From NCBI GenBank assembly GCA_963576565.1, contig OY755046.1, forward strand, positions 50,648,786 to 50,712,785: 64,000 nt of DNA. The letters run 5' to 3'. This DNA comes from Aspidapion aeneum (lineage: Eukaryota > Arthropoda > Insecta > Coleoptera > Brentidae). Shown here piece by piece: positions 27,301 to 36,300 of this stretch (position 1 is the first letter of the stretch; the number at the start of each line of letters is the position of its first letter). The position numbers were made by a program, and so were the translations under genes. The notes under the pieces are model-generated. The model was given only the letters and a program-made list of their open reading frames with translations. It was not told the DNA's origin and searched no databases.

Positions 27301-30300
27301 CAAATTCCTTTTCCCTGTATTCAGTCCGGAGCAGGCAAAACTTCTCAAGGCTCAAACATAAATGTTTGCTCTCCAATGGCCATGACCAAGCTATGACCTG
27401 AACGCAGAAAAAAAATACAGAAAAAAATAATTGTGAACCAGAAAACTTTAATTGATAGAAATACCCGTAGGTCATTTTTTTAAAAAAATGCACTCCAAAG
27501 CCCAACGCTGTATTTTCCACCAAAAAAATTTGACCAGTCACGAAACACAACTAGACAACTAAACCAAAGACCTAAAAACTGTCTTTCAAAAAAAATACCC
27601 CAAAAAAAAAATGTTAACTGGACTTTTGGCATTGATCTTCAGCCAATATGTCGCTCTAGGGTTTTAGCCTTGTGTTTCCTAACTTCCCGAGCCGACACTA
27701 GTAGTAGTAGTACCCTCCTCTGACCCGATGTAACTGAGTGACGTAAGTTCTTAATTGTCATCAACAGTTACCTCCAAAAAAACAAGAAAAGAAAATGACA
27801 AAGCAAAATAAACTCATTTTCCTTTTCTTTCATTACTAATTAATACTTTCAACTAAACAAAGCTACCATCTGTCAAGCTATATTTACTTTAAAACAACTC
27901 AGCCAAGAAAAATTTGTGTGAAACCCTGTAAAAATATTCCAATTTCCAAGTAGTGATATCCCACAAAAAATTAAAATCACCAAAAAAAAACTTGTTGACC
28001 TAAATAAATTGACTGTACTAAAAAATAATCTGTGAAACAATTTCTATCTTATCACAAGCAGGAAATAATAAAATATAAATAAATGAACCTGCAGAAAAAA
28101 ATTGTTAGAAAAAAACACACTACCTATGTCATATATTTAAACATAAAAAGACCATGTCTGGAGGTCCATCCACCTATAGATCAACAAAAAAAAATTGAAG
28201 TAAATTTACATTGTTGTATTTATTTTTCTTAAAAAATTAAAATGTGTTTTTCCTACCAAAACTTTAAAGAATTAAGAACATGATTCGGACGCTGTTGAAT
28301 AAAAACTCCTATGTTTTTTTTTATCCACTTATTCTTCCTTAATAAATAAAAATGAATATTTTATTTTCCAAGAAAAAAACTTGTGAAGATAAGCTAACAA
28401 AAAACTAAGAGGATTACTAAAACAACAAACCGAGTTCCAAATCAACGTTCAAATATTACTAAAAAAATATTTAAAAAAATGTTATTTCCAAAAACCAATG
28501 ATCTTGTTTTTTATGAAAAAAAAATGATTGAGTGTCAAAACCACCCACAGCCACTGAAAGCCTCTAACCTGGCTTTGGCTGTACCACAAAAAAATTTTCT
28601 CAAAAAAAAATTTTTAAAAAAAACATTTGTCTTTTTTTTCCAAATTCAAAAAAAAAACAAAAAAAAAATTACATCAGATGTTAAAAAACTAGCCAAAACA
28701 CACGTAGGGCGCCAATTTGTGGCCTTAAAAAAAGTTAAAAAATATTTGGGCGCCAATTTGTGGCCTATTAAAATGCGTTGTGTGACATTTGTGGCAGCTT
28801 AAAGACGTTGCCGCCATTTTGTGACACTGTAATTAGGATAGTGACAATTCGCCAACTTGTGTCACAACAACACCATTGAATAATTAAACAAATATCTGGA
28901 AGCAGAACTGTATTTTCCAGCTAGGTAAAACATTGATATGCCCGGTAACTTTTATACAGTGGAGAAGGGGGGGTTCAGAAATAAGAAAATTTTAAGTGCG
29001 CCACATTATTTAATACCAATGTTTTACAAAGAAGATCTTAAATAAAATACAGTTCAACCCAAACGTTGCAGCCAAACAATGAAATTCTACTTACTTCCGA
29101 GGCTTCCAGAGTATTTGTGTAATTAAGAATAACCAAAAAAAATAAACAGAATAAAATTCTAAAAGATTGAATTCAGATGACAAAACAGAAATACTTTACA
29201 GGTAGATGGACTCCTTTAACAGGTCATAGTTATCTACATCTGAATCAGTAGTGTGAGACTCAGTTGTATAAATGATGGTTAAAAATAAGATATACTTCCA
29301 AAATTATTCTGTCATAGGGGAGATCCGGACCAAATATCTGCTGTCATCATTCTACATTGGGTAGGATGAGACAGACAGCAACCCAGTCCGAGATCCACCC
29401 CATGAGGTAAAAATGTGTGACGAAACCGCTAGAAACAAAATATAATCTCATCTCTCTTTTGTCTCCGCAAAGTTGGTCATCGGGTTGTACAAATAACACA
29501 AGAAAAATTAGTTCATCTTGTTTATTTTAAAAGGTAAAACTGGAGTATTACCAAAAACATGAAATAGGAAAAAAATAGATGAAATGTAGTGGAACAAGTC
29601 AGGGCCTAAGTAGCAAGACAATCCAAATTTCACAAGAGAAATTGTCTTAAATAAATGAAATGAAGGAAAACTTAGTAAATACACCGCAAAATTGTGGTTA
29701 TGACGTCATACCTTATCTTGCGTTTACAAGAAATGTTGAAATTATACTGTGAAAGCTTGTATATGAAAAGATTAAGTCTAAATTATATTAAAAAATTATA
29801 TATGAGAAAAAAATTATAGTTAAGGCTCGCTCCTACCTTGGTCCTTGATTATATTGTTAAAATAAAAAATGTGTTTTATTTTGTAAACCTGGATGTGTTG
29901 TACCAGACATCTTCTGCTACTGCTGCTCCTGGCTTGCCCGCGCCTTCCCTAATGCCCGCTTAGCACATCACGCTAGGGCAGCACATGGTGGTCAAAATGT
30001 TGGTTCTTGCCCGAGCGTAAAAACCCTGTGGAAAATGAAATGTTTCAGTTTCCTGGAATTCGTCAATTTTGCACGAAGTTCCCCTACACAGTAACTTAAA
30101 TCGAGAACCCCATGTCGACTCAATAAAATAAAGTAGATTTAAACAGATGAACTAAAATAAGCCTACGTACCTTTCCCAGGGTTATAACTGGCTACACCTG
30201 GCTTCACACCAGCGTCCAGCCCAACTGTCCCGTCGCTGGAATTGACAGGGCTGTAGACAAAGGAGAAAAACAATATATAGTTTTTATCCAACACGTGGTT

Positions 30301-33300
30301 AAAAGAAAAATATAAAAACGCCAACAATTCCCCACGTCCTTTGTCAAAAAAAAAGTACATTTCCCACGAAAAATAATTACAATTTGGGAGGCAAATATTA
30401 TCTTGAAGAGTACTCAAATAATAAAAAAAATTAAAAAAAAATAAAATCGAACTTACCGCTGCTCTTTCCGTACAAATGGCGTAGGCCGACTTAAATTCCC
30501 CTCAAAACAGGGTGCGAGCGTCACTCCAGATTACGTCTAGACACGACGGACTCACTTCCACAGTTTCTGGGATATCTCCTACAATCGCTGTAGTGCCAAT
30601 CACCAAAAACAAAGGCGATCCCAGAAACTGTTGTCGACCCAGCCAAAATTCGTTAGCAAGAGAGACCAAGCACTTCGTCGAGAATACCAGAATAATCAAG
30701 TGGCCGGAAACCGTTTTGTAAATTTGGTGGGGAGTGGGGACGGTAAAACGCAATAGTACCAACCTAATCTTCCCGGTTAAATTCAAATAAAGGATGCAAA
30801 CCTACTTATAAAAACTTTTCCGCCAGAATTAAATCTCTACCTTCAGTGGCAAGACTGGGAGAAAAACCCGGGGTTTTCAAAGTAACCAATGAGGTACAGC
30901 AATAGTTCTATACAGGTCTATAGGGGCAGCACCGACCAAGTGGACATTGCAATTAGGTAAAACGTACATTGAGGTGTTGTCGGATCTATTTCCACGGTTG
31001 AAATTTTTATAACAAGGACGTCGAGACACCCTCCATACATTTGACCGAACATTTGCCTACCGGACCCCCGCCAACATATCAAGTAAGAGGAAAATAACCA
31101 GACGGACTATAAGAAGCTCAGCATTGAAACCATCAATTGTAAATTCAATCACTGGAGATTCGAGCACGTATCAACCCCAGGAATATTTGAACACTCAACC
31201 AATTCCCATATGAGTAAAGCTATCCTAACAAACAATTAAAGTTGTAACGACGAAACCCCAACTAGAAAGAATTTCTTAAAAGTAACCGCAACGTACTCCC
31301 GCTACGTCTCAGTATACCATACAGCGACGTTATAATTCCCTAAGTGGGGAACCAATTTCTGGTTATAACTACTTGGCCAAGTGTTTAAAGTCACTGTAGT
31401 AACAACTACACTACTACGTCGTAGCCAGGTATCTACTACGTCGTAGAGGCTGTTTTTTTTCCGTAATGGCATAAAAGTTGCGATGTAGTTGCAAATAATA
31501 TAATCGTTTCTTTTTGGTAGAATTGTTACACAATATGGTGGACACAACAGTAAACAGACTCGCTTAGTTTATTTGTTTGGTTATGGTTATAATATGAACT
31601 ATGTTATCCAAAAGTGTGAGAATTTACGAGCAGAGGATCAAAATTCGAGTGCGACGCAAAGTTTTTTGTATAACATGCATTATATATATTGCAAAAAACC
31701 GGTGCGCCCGTAAAATTGAGCCGTTTTTTGGTAGCTGATGGAATTTTTGTGTTGTGATTTTGGAGGTTATGTTTTCATAATCGACAGTTAACTCCAACAA
31801 ATGGTGCTTAAGAAGAGCATTTTTGGTAAGCTTCAACTAATTTGTTTATAAAATAGTATGGCTCTTTAATATGAGCTCATAAAACGACAACAAAAATATT
31901 AAATTTTCTTTCTTACATAAAAACATGGCGTCCCAAACTATATTCCCTGATAGTCGAAAAGGTTACTTGAAAGTAGTTGCGGCTTTAAAGTTGATCCAAA
32001 AAGTTATTTTGTCTACATTGTTACATCAGATGTTACTATGATGACACAAACTTTTGTGGTAAAAATTAAAGTTATAATGTAGTTGTCGGATACACTTGTT
32101 TGGGACTCCAATGAAGCTTAACTCTCTAGTGGTAATTAAGTAGGATATAAAAGTCAGGGCGACTACGAAATAACGACTAAAAAGAAAGTAAAACTTTAGC
32201 AACGTCCTATTGTGGTAGAGAAGACTATCAGAATCGACTATCAAGAAACAATCCTATGAAGTAGTTTAGAGGGTCGTTTTTACGAAACATCTACTATTTC
32301 CTGATACTAAATAGTTGTTAAAACTAAAAAGTAACAAATTTTGGTTGGGATCACCACATTTCTACTATAAGAAAGTAGCAAAGCCTTTAGAACTTGTAGC
32401 CGCTACTATAAATGTTAGTTGGGATACTAAGTGTAGAATTTAGTTGTATTTTAGCTACAGTTTCAGTCACAAGTTTCCTTTGCTCTTTATATATGTTTTC
32501 TCCAAGATTCATATGGTTTGACGCCATTCTTGTAAAACATTTCTACTGTAATAAAGTTGTTTCTGAACCTGAACCCAAAAATACACACTGAACTACTGCT
32601 AAGAAGCTCGGCACAAGAGTGTTCAGATGTTAACTCACACGATTTCGTTTATTCTTTTAGTCTTGGTTTTTATCCCTCGTTTATCTCCCATTTACAAAAG
32701 TGCATAACTCGTATTTATTTTATCCTTTCCCTATCAAATTAATAAAGATATCAAAGTGGCGGAGCCTCGGTTGTTCCTGGTCAAACCGTGGACCTAAATA
32801 TGTTTTCGTGCTGTCACAACTAGCTATGAGGTTCGGATTGTCCCAATATCCTCGAAAATAAACGTAAGGGAATGAAATGTTCATCCAAATGTTTCCTTCC
32901 TGTTACTAAAACCATTTGTGATGCGGCAACGCCGCCATTCCCCAGCATAACAGCTGTTTAACTTTATGTACGTCAAGTAAACGACGAAACTGCAGAAATA
33001 AACAAAACAACCAAAAGTTTTATGTGATTTTCCCGAAACCTGTGATCCTAAATTCCAATTACGATGTCCAGATAATGCGATGTGCGTAGTGTCCACAGTA
33101 ATTCGATGGAATGCCTCCTTTTAAGGTAACTTCCTAGACACTATATAACCTCCAAACCCATCTCTATAAAATACCCTTACCTTGTGTACAGAAAGACGAA
33201 TTAAAGAGCCTTGACCATTTACCCAAATAAACAAATATGTAACGTTGTCCCAAACGTAAAAATGACACGTTACAACATGTCATATTGGTATAAAATTAAA

Positions 33301-36300
33301 GGGAAAACTGTTATTGCCTCTGGATTAAAAGATGCTAACTGTAGAATAACAAAAAAAATGCATAGATAGAAAAAACTCCAAGACATGCAATTTTTTAGAT
33401 TTTTTTTAGAAAATATTGCGGGTGAAACCATTTCAAATTGTCACCCTGAATATATTTCTACATAATTATGTCTAGCATTAAGTGCTCACTAAAATTTTTA
33501 TTTCGATGATTACTAGTGCTTAAACTCTATAAACAGATAATTAGCCTATTAAATAATAACATAGAATATCCTTAATATCGGTTAGACTTGTGTGATCAAT
33601 AGTTTAGGGTCCTCTTCAATGGGAATGTAGTCCATTTACCCAAAACCAAACCCGGCCCTGCTAACACAAAATCCGTAATATGACGTCATACCGCTGTTGC
33701 CACGTCTTGTAAAAGTTGTAGGGAAAGGGACCGTTCATAAATTATGTTCTTGAAATGAAAGGTTTTTAAATGATGTAATCAAAACTGGACAGCACAAAAT
33801 GACGCGACGCGGACTAAAAAGCATAGGACAAAGTATCGCGTGGGTTGAATAGGTCAACAAAATCAAAGCACTACATATTTTGCAACTGGTCACAAGTTGA
33901 ACCTGATTTAATATTTATTCAACTTAAAGGAGATACGGGAGGGACAACAGCGTACCGCATGCATTGTTTACCAACAAATGAATGAATGACCGCCGAAAAC
34001 GAGTTTACCGCTCCTCTTTTTTTTTTTGTTACTCTGAGAGTGGAGCAAAGTTTCCCATAGTCCGAGGTTACTTTGCCCCACTTTACAAAATATGAAAAAA
34101 ACATTGGTGTTTTATATGTTGGCGTAAACTACACCCACTTTGAGCCAAAGTGTCATCATACTGTTGTAATCTGCAGAGTTTTTTTATGAACTGGATGGAA
34201 AAGAAAATATGCCACTTTAGTCAAACTCAGTATGTAGGTACGTGGGCACAATAGATCCATTTGTGGTCGCAGTGTATGGAGGTCCAGTAGGGCCTGCCAC
34301 CACTTTCGAATACATACATACATACAAACTACACCCAATATTTAGTTATTTATTAATATATGTTAAAATATTGGTTTTTTAAGTTTTTATTGCACAGACT
34401 TCACTTTGGTATTAACTCGAAACGATTAAGCGGAAAACAGCGGCTACCGCGTCTTTGAAAAGTCAAATTTGCAACGGATAAATCACGCGTGGTGGCGTTG
34501 TGGTGCATGAGCAGATTTTTAATGTGGAATATCTAAGAACTTTTCTCTAACTCCACACTCAATTAACTTTTGTTTGATATCACACACGCCATATTTTCAC
34601 ATAAACTCTAATTTTATTTGGCTTGTGTTGGGTGGATTTTGTTCATTTTTAAATGGGACCATCTTGACCCAAGATAGGTACCAAATATCATTGAAATCGG
34701 GCAAGCGGTTTTTGAGTTATGAGCGTTTAGCGTTACAGACAGACATACAGACAGATAGACAGACGGCGCGACAAAAAAGTTTCAAAATCATCTGAAACGC
34801 AACGATATATAAAAATGTTTGAAATCGGAGCAACTTTTTTTCTCGAAAAAATTTGTATGTGTGAGCTAATATTTATAATAGGTATGCAAAAACGAAGATT
34901 TTTTTAATTCAAATCTTACTTTGTGATTTTTATGACAGGTGGAGGCTTCGCCTTGGCTGAAGCATCAAAAGCAACCGGTATGAGTAACCTGATCGCCAAC
35001 CGCTTGCGCGCAATTACCGATTTGCCAAAATTCTATATTATGGTCATCTCATGTCTGGTGGGAGCAGTGTTAACGCAGTTCGCTAGCAACGTTGCCGTTG
35101 CAAATGTATTGTTGCCGGTGTTGTCTGAAATTGCACTGGTAAGTTATATCATAGTGGCACAACTCAAAATTAAACTTTATGGAGGAAACTGCATTTAAAG
35201 TTTAAGTTATTTTAATTTTTCATGTTGTAATGTTATTTGAAAATCATTAATGAACTTGACAGTGATTATTGGTGGGTTTTGATGTGCTAAATTATTGAGG
35301 ACTGTTAAGTTAATTTTTTGCTTTAAAAAAAGTTGATGATTTGTAAGATGTGCCATTATTGTTGGCCATTATTGTTGCAACCAAATGACACAATTTTGAT
35401 AAAAACTTGAAAAAAGTTTTGGCCAAAAACACAAAGTTATAGTGGCACGATTCAAAATGTGCCACGATTTGCTGAAACAAATCGTCACTACTTCTTAGAT
35501 GTGTCACACTAACAATCACAGAACACCAAGGGGACTAACAATATGCCGGTATTGACGACGGTGGATAGAATAGACCGGTGTTCGGATCTTATAAATATAT
35601 GTAGAATTTTGACGTCACTGGTGGTCCAGCTGATTTTTTTAAACAAAAGTTAGATATGAAATGAACAACTAATATTTTTTGAATTTTTTGAAAACTAAGG
35701 CAATTTTCCTACTATTTTTTAGTATATTCTTATAAAATAATATTTTTCAGACATACCAGGCGTTTTTTTTTAGCCCGCTTCATTTCTCTTTACACCAAAA
35801 TTAAAATTTTAAGAAAATAATGTGATCGTTTCAGCTTCAAAAATCATCCGCTGACCTACATCTTTGTTTACTACCCAATAGTCCTCGGTTCACCTTTGAT
35901 ACTAAACGATCACATTCAGTTTGACTTGAACCGGTGTTCGGATCTTACATATATATATGTCGAATTTTTCACGGCACTGGTGGTCCAGCTGATTTTTGTA
36001 AACAAAAGTTAGCGGATTATTTTAGATGCTGAAACGAACACATTATTTTCTTTGAATTTTAATTTTTGTGTTATGAGAAATGAAGCGGCAAAAAAAATAA
36101 CGACTGCTATGTCTAAAAAAAATTATTTTATAAGAATATACTAAAAAATAGTAGGAAAATTGCCTTAGTTTTCAAAAAATTCTAAAAAGATTAGTTGTTC
36201 ATATCATATCTAACTTTTGTTGACATAAATCAGCTGGACCACCAGTGACGTCAAAATTCGACATATATTTATAAGATCCGAACACCGGTCTATTCTATCC

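Larger units (their letters stand above)
15133..33274 (-). mobile_element. Complete Ty3/gypsy LTR retrotransposon, 18.1 kb
   Basis: Reading on the minus strand: 5' LTR 33274-28718, primer-binding site, long leader 28700-23456, gag 23455-21671, pol to 18540, polypurine tract, 3' LTR 18500-15133. The 4-bp duplication ACAT lies at 15129-15132 and 33275-33278. LTRs start TGTAACG and end CA. Gag and pol are open, with all catalytic motifs present. Without its later 1.2 kb insertion the 5' LTR would be 3355 bp against 3368 bp; the 13-bp difference is explained by one 11-bp and two 1-bp indels, and I count only four substitutions. Domain order PR-RT-RH-IN places it in Ty3/gypsy. Long LTRs plus a tRNA-Lys-type primer site recall the Osvaldo/Ulysses group, an inference. 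No env-like frame. Confidence 0.97.

Noticed and set aside
18500..28700. Possible env gene that would make the element virus-like
   Set aside because: Pol ends 24 bases before the polypurine tract, and no frame with signal peptide plus membrane anchor follows or lies in the leader.
34156..34338. 60-codon minus-strand frame
   Set aside because: No recognisable motif; such lengths are expected by chance in this amount of sequence.
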